Assembly (NCBI RefSeq): GCF_020216025.1
Contig: NZ_JAIWNC010000004.1
Coordinates: forward strand, 62,001 to 126,000
Direction: 5' to 3'
Length of the DNA: 64,000 bases
Origin: Jidongwangia harbinensis
Lineage (GTDB): Bacteria > Actinomycetota > Actinomycetes > Mycobacteriales > Micromonosporaceae
The position numbers and the translations under genes were made by a program. Of the stretch, positions 24,363-33,279 are shown one piece after another. Position 1 is the stretch's first letter; every line of letters begins with the position of its first letter. Under the pieces are notes generated by a model. It searched no databases and was not told where the DNA came from. It saw only the letters and a list, made by a program, of their open reading frames with translations.

Positions 24363-25151
24363 ATGACGGTGCCGGAACCACGACCACCCGCCCCGGCGGA
24401 GACCGAACCCGCGATGTCGCTGCGGGGGCTGGTCAAGCGGTTCGACACCAAGCTCGCGGTGGCCGGCCTCGACCTGGACGTGCCGGCCGGTTCGTTCTAC
24501 GGCCTGCTCGGCCCGAACGGCGCGGGCAAGACCACCACGTTGTCCATGGCCGTCGGCCTGTTGCGGCCGGACGCCGGCCAGGCCCGGATCCTCGGGTACG
24601 ACGTGTGGACCGACCCCGCCGAGGCGAAACGCCGGTTCGGGGTGCTGCCCGACGGTGTGCGCCTGTTCGACCGGCTCAGCGGCGCGGAGCTGCTGGCGTA
24701 CCACGGGCTGCTGCGCGGCATGGACGCCGCCGTGGTGGACCAGCGCGCCCGGGAACTGCTGGACGTGCTGGAACTCGGCGTGGACAACCGCACCCTGGTG
24801 GTGGACTACTCGGCCGGCATGAAGAAGAAGATCGGGCTGGCCTGCGCGCTGCTGCACGGGCCGCGCCTGCTGGTCCTGGACGAGCCGTTCGAGGCGGTCG
24901 ATCCGGTGTCGGCGGCGCTCATCCGGGACATCCTGCAGCGCTACGTCGCGGGCGGCGGCACCGTGGTGTTCTCCAGCCACGTGATGGAGGTGGTGGAGCG
25001 GCTCTGCAGCCACGTGGCGATCCTGGCGGCGGGCGCCATCCGGCTCAACGGGACGCTCGGCACGGTCCGCGGTGACCGGTCGCTGGAGGACGTCTTCGTG
25101 CAGGTGGTCGGCGGGCGTACGGCCACCGGGTCGGAACTCGCGTGGCTGTGA
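24363..25151 (+). CDS. ABC transporter ATP-binding protein
   Basis: 262 residues. Walker A is GPNGAGKTTT (about 51-60), the signature loop reads YSAGMKKKIGLA (variant of LSGGQ), and Walker B is RLLVLDEPFEAVD, followed by the H-loop SSHVMEVVE. The class resembles bacitracin- or multidrug-type exporters of the ABC-2 group. The first 18 residues are Pro-rich and not part of the fold. It overlaps the permease gene by ten bases. The transported substance is unknown. Confidence 0.92.
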   Translation: MTVPEPRPPAPAETEPAMSLRGLVKRFDTKLAVAGLDLDVPAGSFYGLLGPNGAGKTTTLSMAVGLLRPDAGQARILGYDVWTDPAEAKRRFGVLPDGVRLFDRLSGAELLAYHGLLRGMDAAVVDQRARELLDVLELGVDNRTLVVDYSAGMKKKIGLACALLHGPRLLVLDEPFEAVDPVSAALIRDILQRYVAGGGTVVFSSHVMEVVERLCSHVAILAAGAIRLNGTLGTVRGDRSLEDVFVQVVGGRTATGSELAWL

Positions 25152-26737
25152 GCCCGGGGCCGGCCACGTTCGTCCGGCTCCGCATCCGGCTCACCGTCAA
25201 CGGCCTGCGCGGGCAGACCTGGCGGGTCGTGCTGTTCGTGGTCGGCGTCCTGATGGCGGCCGGCCTCGCGGTCAGCGGGTACACCCTCTTCGCCCTGCCC
25301 GGCCTGCTCGGCGAGGAACGCGCCGCCGGACTGCTCGCCACGCTCGGCGGCGCCGGCGTGGTGCTGGGCTGGCTGTTCTTCCCGCTGGTGTTCTTCGGCG
25401 TGGACGAGTCGCTGGATCCGGCCCGGTTCGCGCTGCTGCCGCTGCGCCGGCGGGCACTGATCGGCGGTCTGCTGGCGGCCTCCCTGGCCGGGGTGCCGGC
25501 GGTCGCCACGCTGGGCGCCACCGCCGGCACGGTGTACGCCGCCGCCGTGCTGGGCGGCGCCGGGGCGGCCGTCGTCCAGGTCGCCGGCGTGCTGCTCGGC
25601 GTGCTGCTGTGCGCCGCGGTGAGCCGCGCGGTGACCAGCGCCTTCGCCACCGCGCTGCGGTCCCGCCGGGCCCGGGACACCGCGACCGTGCTGCTCGCCG
25701 TGGTCGCCGCGCTGCTCGGGCCGCTGCAGTTCCTGGTGCTGGCGAGCGCGCAGAACGCCGACTGGGACCGGGTCGAGCGGGTGGCCGGGGTGGTCGGGTG
25801 GACGCCGCTCGGCGCGCCGTACTCGCTGGGTTCGGAGGTGGCCGCCGGGCGGGTCTGGGCGGTACCGGTGAAGCTGCTGATCGTGGTGGTCGCTCTCGGC
25901 CTGCTGGTGTGGTGGTGGTCGGCGACGGTGGAGCGGGCCATGGTCGGCACGGCCGGCGGCACCCGGGCGTCCGCGGCGGCGCCCTCGGTGCGCCCGCCGG
26001 TCGACCAGCTGCTCCTGGCCTGGCTGCCGCGCACCCGGTTCGGCGCGCTGACCGCCCGGGAGGCGCGGTACTGGTGGCGGGAGTCGCGGCGCCGGGCCAG
26101 CCTGATCACGTTCGCCGTGGTGGGCGTGTTCCTGCCGGTGATGCTGACCGTGACCGGCGGCGGCGCCGGCGGATTCCTGCCGTTCGTCGGCGCGCTGGCC
26201 GCGATCAGCCTGGCGAACCAGTTCGGCTACGAGGGCAGCGCCTACGCCGCGAACGTGGCGGCGGGCGTGCCGGGCCGGGTCGAGCTGTGGTCCCGTACCG
26301 CCGGATTCTCCCTGTTCGTGCTGCCGCTGCTGACCGTCATCGCGGTCGTGGTGGGGCTGGCGGCCGGGCGCCCGGCCACCATTCCGACGCTGTTCGGCAC
26401 GCTGATCGCGTCGTACGGCGTCGGCCTGGCCGTGGTGCTACCCGTCTCGGTACGCGCCGCGTTCGCGCTGCCGGACACGCAGAACCCGTTCGCGGTGTCC
26501 TCCGGCGGCGGCCTGGCCAAGGGCCTGCTCACCTTCGCCGCCCTGTTCGCGACGCTGGCCGCGACCGCACCGCTGCAGCTCGCCGCGTACCTGGTGGAGG
26601 ACGTGTGGCGGTGGATCGGCCTGCCGGTGGGCATCGGGTACGCGGCGCTGGCGTACCTGATCGGTTCCCGGCTCGGCGGCGACCTGCTGGACCGCCGGAT
26701 GCCGGAGGTGCTGGCCGCGGTCACCCCCAACCGCTGA
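25142..26737 (+). CDS. ABC transporter permease (ABC-2 type)
   Basis: 531 residues with roughly 12 hydrophobic helices in two halves joined by a cytoplasmic region (about 275-310). There is no soluble domain. It starts at a GTG inside the ATPase gene's end. With one ATPase gene and one large permease, the transporter probably uses an ATPase dimer with this protein as a fused pair of membrane domains. No regulator gene is adjacent, so substrate cannot be inferred. Confidence 0.85.
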   Translation: MAVSPGPATFVRLRIRLTVNGLRGQTWRVVLFVVGVLMAAGLAVSGYTLFALPGLLGEERAAGLLATLGGAGVVLGWLFFPLVFFGVDESLDPARFALLPLRRRALIGGLLAASLAGVPAVATLGATAGTVYAAAVLGGAGAAVVQVAGVLLGVLLCAAVSRAVTSAFATALRSRRARDTATVLLAVVAALLGPLQFLVLASAQNADWDRVERVAGVVGWTPLGAPYSLGSEVAAGRVWAVPVKLLIVVVALGLLVWWWSATVERAMVGTAGGTRASAAAPSVRPPVDQLLLAWLPRTRFGALTAREARYWWRESRRRASLITFAVVGVFLPVMLTVTGGGAGGFLPFVGALAAISLANQFGYEGSAYAANVAAGVPGRVELWSRTAGFSLFVLPLLTVIAVVVGLAAGRPATIPTLFGTLIASYGVGLAVVLPVSVRAAFALPDTQNPFAVSSGGGLAKGLLTFAALFATLAATAPLQLAAYLVEDVWRWIGLPVGIGYAALAYLIGSRLGGDLLDRRMPEVLAAVTPNR

Positions 26738-26768
26738 CCGGCCGGGCGCCGGCGGACAGAATGGTGCG

Positions 26769-27296
26769 GTGAATCCGATCGAGCCGGGCGCGCAGATCCA
26801 CACGAGTGACCCGTTCGCCACCCCGGAGCAGGACCGGTCGCCGGTACGCCGGCTGCGCGGCCGGCTCGCCACCGCCGTGACGCTGTGGACCACGCCCGGG
26901 CCGGCCGGGCTCACCGTCTCGTCGATGCTGGTCGCGGACGGCGACCCGGGCCGGGTTCTCGGGCTGGTCGACGCGGAGAGCGACTTCTACGACGCCGTGC
27001 TGAGCACCCGGCGTTTCGCGGTCACTCCGCTGCGTGAGGACGACCGGCAGCTCGCCGACCGTTTCGCGGGCCTGATGCCGGCCCCGGGCGGACTGTTCGC
27101 CGGCGGCGGGTGGACCGAGACGGAGTACGGCCCGGTGCCCGCGGACGCCGGCACCTGGGCCGGCTGCCGGCTCGACGCGGACCGGCCGTACGCCTGGTCA
27201 ATGCTGCTGGAGGCCACTCTGGAGGCCATCCACCTGGACGCCGGGCCGGCCCCGCTGATCCACTTTCGGGGTCGCTATCAACGGATGCATCGGTAA
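26769..27296 (+). CDS. Flavin reductase-like FMN-binding split-barrel protein
   Basis: 175 residues. The pattern LATAVTLWTTPGPAGLTVSSMLVADGDP followed by LVDAESDFYDAVLSTRRFAVTPL is the flavin reductase-like split barrel (short-chain flavin reductases and related FMN proteins), but the usual GDH/GRV tail is altered to HFRGRYQRM. It may bind FMN to supply a partner oxygenase or act as an orphan; no monooxygenase is adjacent. The GTG start is preceded by CAGAAT six bases upstream, suggesting a leaderless transcript, although it could also be read from the ABC operon 31 bases away. Confidence 0.72.
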   Translation: MNPIEPGAQIHTSDPFATPEQDRSPVRRLRGRLATAVTLWTTPGPAGLTVSSMLVADGDPGRVLGLVDAESDFYDAVLSTRRFAVTPLREDDRQLADRFAGLMPAPGGLFAGGGWTETEYGPVPADAGTWAGCRLDADRPYAWSMLLEATLEAIHLDAGPAPLIHFRGRYQRMHR

Positions 27297-27422
27297 CTGA
27301 TCTCCGCTCGGCGCAGTCAGACGCCCATTCGGCGCAGCCGCCGACCGGCGGTCAGTGACCCGCTTCACTCCTTCGTACGGTGCCGGAAAGCCCGCCGACC
27401 GGGCTGGAACGTCTGCCCCTAC

Positions 27423-27430
27423 GAAGGTGG
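27423..27430 (+). promoter_or_regulatory. Ribosome binding site for a TTG start
   Basis: GAAGGTGG lies eight bases before TTG at 27439. Upstream in-frame GTG codons at 27355, 27427 and 27430 either lack a site or overlap this one. Confidence 0.6.
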
Positions 27431-27438
27431 TGAACCCG

Positions 27439-27777
27439 TTGACGACAGATGTGCCTAACTCGACTTCCACCGAGAAGTACCTTGCCGTCCAGAATTCCGA
27501 AGAGTTCGCGCGGCTACGCAAGACGCTGCGCGGCTTCATCTTCCCCATGACCGTCGCGTTCTTCCTCTGGTACGCGCTGTACGTCCTGCTCTCCGCATAT
27601 GCCCGTGACTTCATGGGCGCCAAGATCGTCGGCAACATCAACGTCGCCCTGGTGCTGGGTCTCCTCCAGTTCGTGACGACGTTCCTGATCGCCTGGTACT
27701 ACGCGCGGTTCGCCGCGAGCAAGGTCGACCCGCTCGCCGACAAGATCGGGGCCGAGCTCAAGGAGGACGCCAAGTAA
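27439..27777 (+). CDS. DUF485-family membrane protein
   Basis: 112 residues from the TTG, the usual DUF485 length. A soluble N-terminal segment with SEEFARLRKTLRGFIFP, the DUF485 signature, precedes two transmembrane helices (about 36-56 and 70-92) joined by a short loop with ARDFMG. DUF485 proteins (YjcH type) are co-encoded with ActP acetate permeases; their function is not known. TTG was chosen because a good ribosome binding site lies eight bases upstream. The stop overlaps the symporter ATG by one base (TAATG). Confidence 0.87.
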   Translation: MTTDVPNSTSTEKYLAVQNSEEFARLRKTLRGFIFPMTVAFFLWYALYVLLSAYARDFMGAKIVGNINVALVLGLLQFVTTFLIAWYYARFAASKVDPLADKIGAELKEDAK

Positions 27778-29459
27778 TGGAACCGCACGGATTCCTCCTG
27801 GCCGCGGACGCGTCGACCTCGACCTCCCGGACCCTGACCATCACGCTGTTCCTGGTCTTCGTGGCGATCACCCTGGCCATCACGATCTGGGCCAGCCGCC
27901 AGACCAAGACCGCCACCGACTTCTACGCCGGCGGCCGGTCCTTCTCCGGCTTCCAGAACGGCATGGCGATCGGCGGCGACTACATGTCGGCCGCGTCCTT
28001 CCTGGGCATCGCCGGCATCATCGCGCTGTACGGCTACGACGGCTTCCTGTACTCGATCGGCTTCCTGGTCGCCTGGCTGGTGGCACTGCTGCTGGTGGCC
28101 GAGTTCCTGCGTAACTCGGGCCGGTACACGATGGCCGACGTGCTGGCGTTCCGGATGCGTCAGCGCCCGGTCCGCACCGCGGCCAGCGTCTCCACCATCG
28201 TGGTGTCGGTCTTCTACCTGATCGCCCAGATGGTCGGCGCCGGCGCGCTGGTGGCGCTGCTGCTCGGCATCGCGCCGGGCACCACGTTCCTCGGCATGGA
28301 CGCGGACACCGCCAAGATCGCAACGATCATCCTGGTCGGCGCGCTCATGATCACCTACGTGACCGTGGGCGGCATGAAGGGCACCACGTACGTCCAGATC
28401 GTGAAGGCGTTCCTGCTCATGGGCGGCGCGCTGATCATGACGCTGATGGTGCTGGCGGCGTACAAGTTCAACCTGTCCACGCTGCTCGGCGACGCCGCCG
28501 AGCAGTCCGGCAAGGGCGCCGCGTTCCTCGAACCCGGCCTGCGGTACGGCGTCGAGACGCAGGGCGACGCGCTGAAGACCTTCTACAGCAAGATGGACCT
28601 GCTGTCCCTGGGCATCGCCCTGGTGCTCGGCACGGCCGGCCTGCCGCACATCCTGACCCGCTTCTACACCGTGCCGACCGCGCGCACCGCCCGCAAGAGC
28701 GTGCTCTGGGCGATCGGCATCATCGGTACGTTCTACCTGTTCACCCTGGCCCTCGGCTTCGGCGCGGCGGCCCTGGTGGGCAGCAAGGACATCACCGCGC
28801 AGGACAAGGCCGGCAACACCGCGGCGCCGCAGCTCGCCCAGGAACTCGGCAACCGGTACCTCGGCGGTGAGACCGGCGGCGCGATCATGCTGGCGGTGAT
28901 CGCGGCGGTCGCGTTCGCCACCATCCTGGCCGTGGTGGCCGGCCTGACCCTGGCGTCCTCGTCGAGCCTCGCGCACGACTTCTACGCCAGCGTCATCAAG
29001 CGCGGGCAGGCCTCCGAGCGCGACGAGGTCCGGGTCGCCCGGATCGCCGCGCTGGTCATCGGCGCGATCGCGATCGCGCTGTCGATCTTCGCGCAGAGCC
29101 TGAACGTGGCGTTCCTGGTGGCGCTCGCGTTCGCGGTGGCGGCGTCGGCGAACCTGCCGGCCATCCTCTACAGCCTGTTCTGGAAGCGGTTCAACACCTC
29201 CGGCGCGCTGTGGTCCATCTACGGCGGTCTGATCACCGCCGTGGGCCTGGTGTTCTTCTCGCCGGTGGTCTCGGGCTCGCCCACGGCCATGTTCCCGGAC
29301 AGCGACTGGCACTTCTTCCCGCTGTCCAACCCCGGCCTCATCTCGATCCCGGTCGGCTTCCTCTGCGGCTGGATCGGCACGGTGATCTCGAAGGAGGACG
29401 ACGCCGCGAAGTACGCCGAGCTCGAGGTCCGTTCCTTGACCGGACACGGCGCGCACTGA
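27777..29459 (+). CDS. Cation/acetate symporter, ActP type
   Basis: 560 residues with 13 predicted helices. MAIGGDYMSAASFLGIAGII, AQMVGAGALVALLLGI and LVLGTAGLPHILTRFYTVP are close to the ActP/MctC consensus; sodium-site residues in these helices appear intact. It carries out Na+- or H+-coupled uptake of acetate, propionate or pyruvate. It is a canonical member, whereas the symporter at 21956 is divergent with a longer loop. A strong terminator at 29476 ends the operon. Confidence 0.93.
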   Translation: MEPHGFLLAADASTSTSRTLTITLFLVFVAITLAITIWASRQTKTATDFYAGGRSFSGFQNGMAIGGDYMSAASFLGIAGIIALYGYDGFLYSIGFLVAWLVALLLVAEFLRNSGRYTMADVLAFRMRQRPVRTAASVSTIVVSVFYLIAQMVGAGALVALLLGIAPGTTFLGMDADTAKIATIILVGALMITYVTVGGMKGTTYVQIVKAFLLMGGALIMTLMVLAAYKFNLSTLLGDAAEQSGKGAAFLEPGLRYGVETQGDALKTFYSKMDLLSLGIALVLGTAGLPHILTRFYTVPTARTARKSVLWAIGIIGTFYLFTLALGFGAAALVGSKDITAQDKAGNTAAPQLAQELGNRYLGGETGGAIMLAVIAAVAFATILAVVAGLTLASSSSLAHDFYASVIKRGQASERDEVRVARIAALVIGAIAIALSIFAQSLNVAFLVALAFAVAASANLPAILYSLFWKRFNTSGALWSIYGGLITAVGLVFFSPVVSGSPTAMFPDSDWHFFPLSNPGLISIPVGFLCGWIGTVISKEDDAAKYAELEVRSLTGHGAH

Positions 29460-29475
29460 CGTAGTTCGTCATGTG

Positions 29476-29502
29476 GGGGCCGGGCGAAAGCCCGGCCCCT
29501 TT
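29476..29502 (+). terminator. Rho-independent terminator after the ActP operon
   Basis: A perfect ten-bp stem (ggggccgggc / gcccggcccc) with a GAAA tetraloop and a short T run (ttt). It begins 17 bases after the symporter stop. Confidence 0.85.
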
Positions 29503-29506
29503 CGCT

Positions 29507-29512
29507 TACAGT
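29507..29512 (+). promoter_or_regulatory. Probable leaderless -10 for the epimerase-type gene
   Basis: TACAGT ends six bases before the ATG at 29519. It lies just after the terminator, so this gene has its own transcript, and it rules out an upstream start at 29471 that would lie before the hairpin. Confidence 0.55.
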
Positions 29513-29518
29513 GACGGG

Positions 29519-30475
29519 ATGGCAGTGACGCAGCGGTACGGCGCAGGGCATCGGATCCTTCTCAGCGGTGGGGCCGGCTTCGTGCCGTCACACGTCGCCG
29601 ACGCGCTGCTGGCACGCGGCTGCGAGGTCGTGGTGGTGGACAACTTCGTCACCGGTTCCCGGGAGAACATCGCCCACCTCGCCGACGAGCCGCGCTTCAC
29701 GCTGGTCGAGGCGGACCTGGTCGAGGGGCTGCCGGATCTGCCCGGCCGGTTCGACGCGATCCTGCACATGGCCTCCCCGGCCAGCCCGCCGGACTTCGCG
29801 AAGCTGCCGATGGAGATCCTCAAGGTCAATTCGGTGGGCACCATCGCCCTGCTGGACCGGGCCGTGGCCGACGCCGCCCGCTTCCTGATGGCGTCCACCT
29901 CGGAGGCGTACGGCGATCCGGCCGTGCACCCGCAGCCGGAGTCGTACTGGGGCAACGTCAACCCGATCGGCGTGCGCAGCGTGTACGACGAGTCCAAGCG
30001 CTTCGCCGAGGCCGCCACCATGGCGTACCACCGGTTCCACGGTGCGGACACCGCGATCGTGCGGATCTTCAACACGTACGGGCCGCGGATGCGCGCGGAC
30101 GACGGGCGGGCCATCCCCACGTTCATCGACCAGGCGCTGCGCGGTACGCCGATCACGGTGCACGGCGAGGGGGCGCAGACCCGCTCCATCACGTACGTGG
30201 ACGACCTGGTGCGCGGCATCCTGCTGCTGCTCGACTCGACCGAGACCGGGCCGATCAACTGTGGCACCGAACACGAGATGACCATGCTGGAGCTGGCCCG
30301 GACCATCGTCCGCCTGGCCGGCAGCAACTCGGAGATCCAGTTGGTGCCGCGGCCCGCGGACGACCCGGAGAAGCGGCGCCCCGACCTGACCCTGGCGCGC
30401 ACCCGGCTGGGCTACGAACCCCAGGTGGACCCGGAGGACGGACTACGCCGGACCATCGAATTCTTCGCAAAGTGA
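29519..30475 (+). CDS. UDP-glucuronate decarboxylase-like NAD-dependent sugar epimerase/dehydratase
   Basis: 318 residues, extended SDR. Cofactor loop is GGAGFVPSHV (residues 18-27): the third Gly of GxxGxxG is Pro here. The active site has STSEAYGDP and YDESKRFAE with Tyr-x3-Lys. Family context (NPIGVRSVYDESKR, RIFNTYGPRM, GxxTRSITYVDDLV) points to UXS-type UDP-glucuronate decarboxylase making UDP-xylose, though other UDP-sugar decarboxylases/epimerases cannot be excluded. It precedes two LCP ligases, so the product may feed a wall glycopolymer. Confidence 0.85.
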   Translation: MAVTQRYGAGHRILLSGGAGFVPSHVADALLARGCEVVVVDNFVTGSRENIAHLADEPRFTLVEADLVEGLPDLPGRFDAILHMASPASPPDFAKLPMEILKVNSVGTIALLDRAVADAARFLMASTSEAYGDPAVHPQPESYWGNVNPIGVRSVYDESKRFAEAATMAYHRFHGADTAIVRIFNTYGPRMRADDGRAIPTFIDQALRGTPITVHGEGAQTRSITYVDDLVRGILLLLDSTETGPINCGTEHEMTMLELARTIVRLAGSNSEIQLVPRPADDPEKRRPDLTLARTRLGYEPQVDPEDGLRRTIEFFAK

Positions 30476-30572
30476 CGAATTCGCCCGGGTAGTGAACGTT
30501 TCACCGACGGTAATGTCTCCTCCCTTCGTGCCGAGCCGGTGTCGATGCGCGGTATGCCGGGATCCGGGTACG

Positions 30573-30578
30573 TAACCT
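30573..30578 (+). promoter_or_regulatory. Probable leaderless -10 for LCP gene 1
   Basis: TAACCT ends six bases before the ATG at 30585. A quasi-palindrome, gtgaacgtttcac, lies about 75 bases further upstream (30492-30504) and could be an operator. Confidence 0.5.
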
Positions 30579-30584
30579 GAGAAC

Positions 30585-31889
30585 ATGTCTGCGACCGCGT
30601 CTCCTTACGGGAGTTCTTCGTTCCACCGGGCCCCCGTGTCGGGCTCCGGCGGACGGGCTTCGGTGTCCGGCCCCGGCGGACGGGCCCCGGTGCCCGGTTC
30701 CGGCGGACGGGCCGGGGTGCCCGGGCGTCCGGCCGGCCGGGCCGGAGTCCCGGGTGGTTACCGCGAGCGGCAGGGCCTCGACGACTGGCCGCCGCGCGAG
30801 GTGTCACCGGGTGGTCCCGGTGGGCCGCCGCCGCGCGGGCCGGGTCACGGCGGTGGGCCGGGCCGGCCGTACCGGGGGCGGCGCAAGCCGAACTGGCGGC
30901 GCATCGCGCTGGTGGCCGGTGCCGCGGTCATCCTCATCGGCCTGATCGCCGGCATCTCGCTGTACGGCTACGCGTCGAACCTCAACGGCGACCTCAAGCG
31001 CACCGACGCGTTCGCCGAGATCACCGGCGGGCGCCCGGCCAAGACCGTGGACGGCGCCCTGAACATCCTGCTGGTCGGCACGGACTCACGGGACCCGGAC
31101 GCGCCCAAGGACAGCGGCAGCAAGTGGCGCGCGGACACCCTGATCATCATGCACATCCCGGCCGACCACGGCTCGGCCCAGCTGGTGTCGCTCCCCCGGG
31201 ACCTGTACGTGCGAATCCCGGAGAGCAGCGACGCCGCCTGCGACAGCGGCAGCCGGAACAAGATCAATGCCGCGTTCGCGTTCGGTGGCCTGCCGCGCGC
31301 CGTGCGTACCGTCGAGTGCATGACCGACGTCCGCCTGGACCACGTCATGGCGATCGACTTCGGCGGCTTCAAGGAGGTCACCGACGCGCTCGGCGGCGTC
31401 GACCTGAAGGTCGAGAAGACCGTGAAGTCGATCCACAAGCCGTACCGCACGTTCAAGAAGGGCACCATGCACATGAACGGTGCCCAGGCCCTGGACTGGA
31501 TCCGTCAGCGCAAGCAGTTCCCGCAGGGCGACTTCGCCCGGATGCAGCACCAGCAGGACTTCCTCAAGGCGCTGATGGACAAGGCGACGAGCACCGGCAC
31601 GCTGACCAACGCGGCCAAGCTGAACGACTTCCTCAAGGCGGTCACCGCCGCGGTCACCGTCGACAACGACTTCTCGTTGACCGACATGGCGGTGCAGTTC
31701 CGCAACCTGCGCGGCGAGAACCTCACGTTCATCACCAGCCCCAACAAGGGCAGCCAGACCATCGACGGGCAGTCGGTCGTGGTGTCCGACCGGGAGAAGG
31801 CGATCGCGATGTACGAGGCGATGGCCGAGGACAAGATGGCCGAGTGGATGGCGGCCGACAAGAAGCCGTCGGCGCCCGCGGGCAACTGA
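30585..31889 (+). CDS. LCP (LytR-CpsA-Psr) family wall-polymer ligase 1
   Basis: 434 residues. A long cytoplasmic, Gly/Arg/Pro-rich tail (1-105) with three ten-residue repeats precedes one transmembrane helix (about 107-128). The LCP domain shows ILLVGTDSRD, ADTLIIMHIP, VSLPRDLYVRIP, KINAAFAFGG, LGGVDL and the lipid/pyrophosphate-binding Arg residues in DWIRQRK. LCP enzymes transfer polyprenyl-linked anionic polymers to peptidoglycan. A second LCP gene follows 175 bases downstream; they share the domain but differ in tail, so distinct polymers are possible. Confidence 0.92.
   Translation: MSATASPYGSSSFHRAPVSGSGGRASVSGPGGRAPVPGSGGRAGVPGRPAGRAGVPGGYRERQGLDDWPPREVSPGGPGGPPPRGPGHGGGPGRPYRGRRKPNWRRIALVAGAAVILIGLIAGISLYGYASNLNGDLKRTDAFAEITGGRPAKTVDGALNILLVGTDSRDPDAPKDSGSKWRADTLIIMHIPADHGSAQLVSLPRDLYVRIPESSDAACDSGSRNKINAAFAFGGLPRAVRTVECMTDVRLDHVMAIDFGGFKEVTDALGGVDLKVEKTVKSIHKPYRTFKKGTMHMNGAQALDWIRQRKQFPQGDFARMQHQQDFLKALMDKATSTGTLTNAAKLNDFLKAVTAAVTVDNDFSLTDMAVQFRNLRGENLTFITSPNKGSQTIDGQSVVVSDREKAIAMYEAMAEDKMAEWMAADKKPSAPAGN
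30634..30725 (+). repeat. In-frame 30-bp repeat in LCP gene 1
   Basis: Three units of about 30 bases encode (S/P)G(S/P)GGRA(S/P/G)V, ending at PGRPAGRAGVPG. They lengthen the basic cytoplasmic tail. Confidence 0.7.
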
Positions 31890-31908
31890 CCCGGTGTGAC
31901 GGAATGGT

Positions 31909-31936
31909 GGCGGATCGGCGGGAACGCCGGTCCGCC
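31909..31936 (+). terminator. Stem-loop after LCP gene 1
   Basis: A 12-bp stem with one mismatch (ggcggatcggcg / cgccggtccgcc) and GGAA loop, followed by gtctcattctgt. It is placed 20 bases after the stop, so the two LCP genes are likely transcribed separately. Confidence 0.6.
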
Positions 31937-32064
31937 GTCTCATTCTGTGCCCACGACGGCCGAATAGTGGTCTTGTCACCGTCCGGAAACGCCGGGGGAC
32001 TCCCGCCGACGGAAAGTTGACCGTACAGTAGGGCCGCTTCGGCCCCGACCGCTTGGAGACGTGC

Positions 32065-33261
32065 ATGACCGTCCAGACCCCTCGACGTGCTCCGTCGCTG
32101 GATCGGGACGCCTCGCGGACACGCGGTCGCACCGTCACCACCCCGCCACCGGCCCCACCCGCCACCAAGCGCAAGCGGCGGGACCCGCTCTGGGCCCGGC
32201 TCACCGTCGTGCTCGGCGCGGTGCTGATGATGGCCAGCGGCGCCGGCATCGTCGGCAGCAAGTGGTTCATCAGCAACGCCACCAGCGCGGTCTCCCAGGA
32301 CAACCTGCTCGGCGGCACCAAGAAGTCGGCCGCCGAGGGCGGTAACAGCCTCAAGGGTTCGATCGATCTGCTGCTGATGGGCGTGGACGCCCGCAAGCGC
32401 TGGGCCGTCGACGACCTGCACGCGGACACCATCATCGTGCTGCACATCCCGGCCAGCCACGACCAGGCCTATCTGGTGTCGATCCCGCGGGACACCGAGG
32501 TGCAGGTGCCGCCGTTCGCCAAGAGCAAGTACCCGGGCGGCACGGCGAAGGCCACCGAGGCGTTCTACCACGGTGCGCAGAACGGCGGCGGCTGGGCCGG
32601 CGGCGCCCAGCTCATGGCGCAGACGCTGAAGAACGCGACCGGACTGAGCTTCGACGGCGCCGCGATCATCGACTTCAACGGCTTCCGCGGCGTGATCGAC
32701 TCGCTGGGCGGCGTCCGGATGTGCGTCGACCAGCAGGTGACGTCCAAGCACATGGTCATCGTCGACGGCGACCAGCAGATGTACATCGGCGAGGCCCGCA
32801 AGACCGGCAAGCGGATGGAGCCGGTGGTCCACAAGGTCGGCTGCAAGACCATGCCCGGCTGGCGGGCCCTCGACTTCGCCCGCCAGCGGTACGGCCTGAA
32901 GAACGGCGACTACGACCGCCAGCGGCACCAGCAGCAGCTGCTCAAGGCGATGGCCAAGAAGGCCAGCAGCAGCGGCGTGATGACCAACCCGCTCAAGGTG
33001 AACGGCCTGATCAAGGCGGCCGGCAAGGCGTTCGTGCTGGACACCGGCGGGGTACCGGTCGCCGACTTCATCTTCACGCTCAAGGGCGTGGCGGCGAACG
33101 ACATGGTGCTGCTGCGCACCAACAACGGCACGTTCTCCGGCAACGGCCGGGGCCGGGAGCAGTTCAACGAGGTCACGCAGGACATGTTCCAGGCGATCCG
33201 CAAGGACAATCTTGCCGACTTCATCATCAACAACCCGGGTGTCGTGGCGAAGGAGAAGTGA
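32065..33261 (+). CDS. LCP (LytR-CpsA-Psr) family wall-polymer ligase 2
   Basis: 398 residues. A basic cytoplasmic tail (1-44) precedes a transmembrane helix (about 47-70). The LCP domain has LLLMGVDARKRW, ADTIIVLHIPA, VSIPRDTEVQ and DYDRQRHQQQLLKAM with the conserved Arg, and a metal-binding Asp in FNGFRGVIDSLGG. Cys residues in GGVRMCVDQ and VGCKTM may form a disulfide outside the membrane. GGAGA lies five bases before the ATG. It probably ligates a wall polymer, as a paralogue of the gene before it. Confidence 0.91.
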   Translation: MTVQTPRRAPSLDRDASRTRGRTVTTPPPAPPATKRKRRDPLWARLTVVLGAVLMMASGAGIVGSKWFISNATSAVSQDNLLGGTKKSAAEGGNSLKGSIDLLLMGVDARKRWAVDDLHADTIIVLHIPASHDQAYLVSIPRDTEVQVPPFAKSKYPGGTAKATEAFYHGAQNGGGWAGGAQLMAQTLKNATGLSFDGAAIIDFNGFRGVIDSLGGVRMCVDQQVTSKHMVIVDGDQQMYIGEARKTGKRMEPVVHKVGCKTMPGWRALDFARQRYGLKNGDYDRQRHQQQLLKAMAKKASSSGVMTNPLKVNGLIKAAGKAFVLDTGGVPVADFIFTLKGVAANDMVLLRTNNGTFSGNGRGREQFNEVTQDMFQAIRKDNLADFIINNPGVVAKEK

Positions 33262-33266
33262 GCCTC

Positions 33267-33272
33267 TAGGCT
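33267..33272 (+). promoter_or_regulatory. Probable leaderless -10 for the rhodanese gene
   Basis: TAGGCT ends seven bases before the GTG at 33280; no ribosome binding site is present. Confidence 0.5.
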
Positions 33273-33279
33273 TGTTTCC

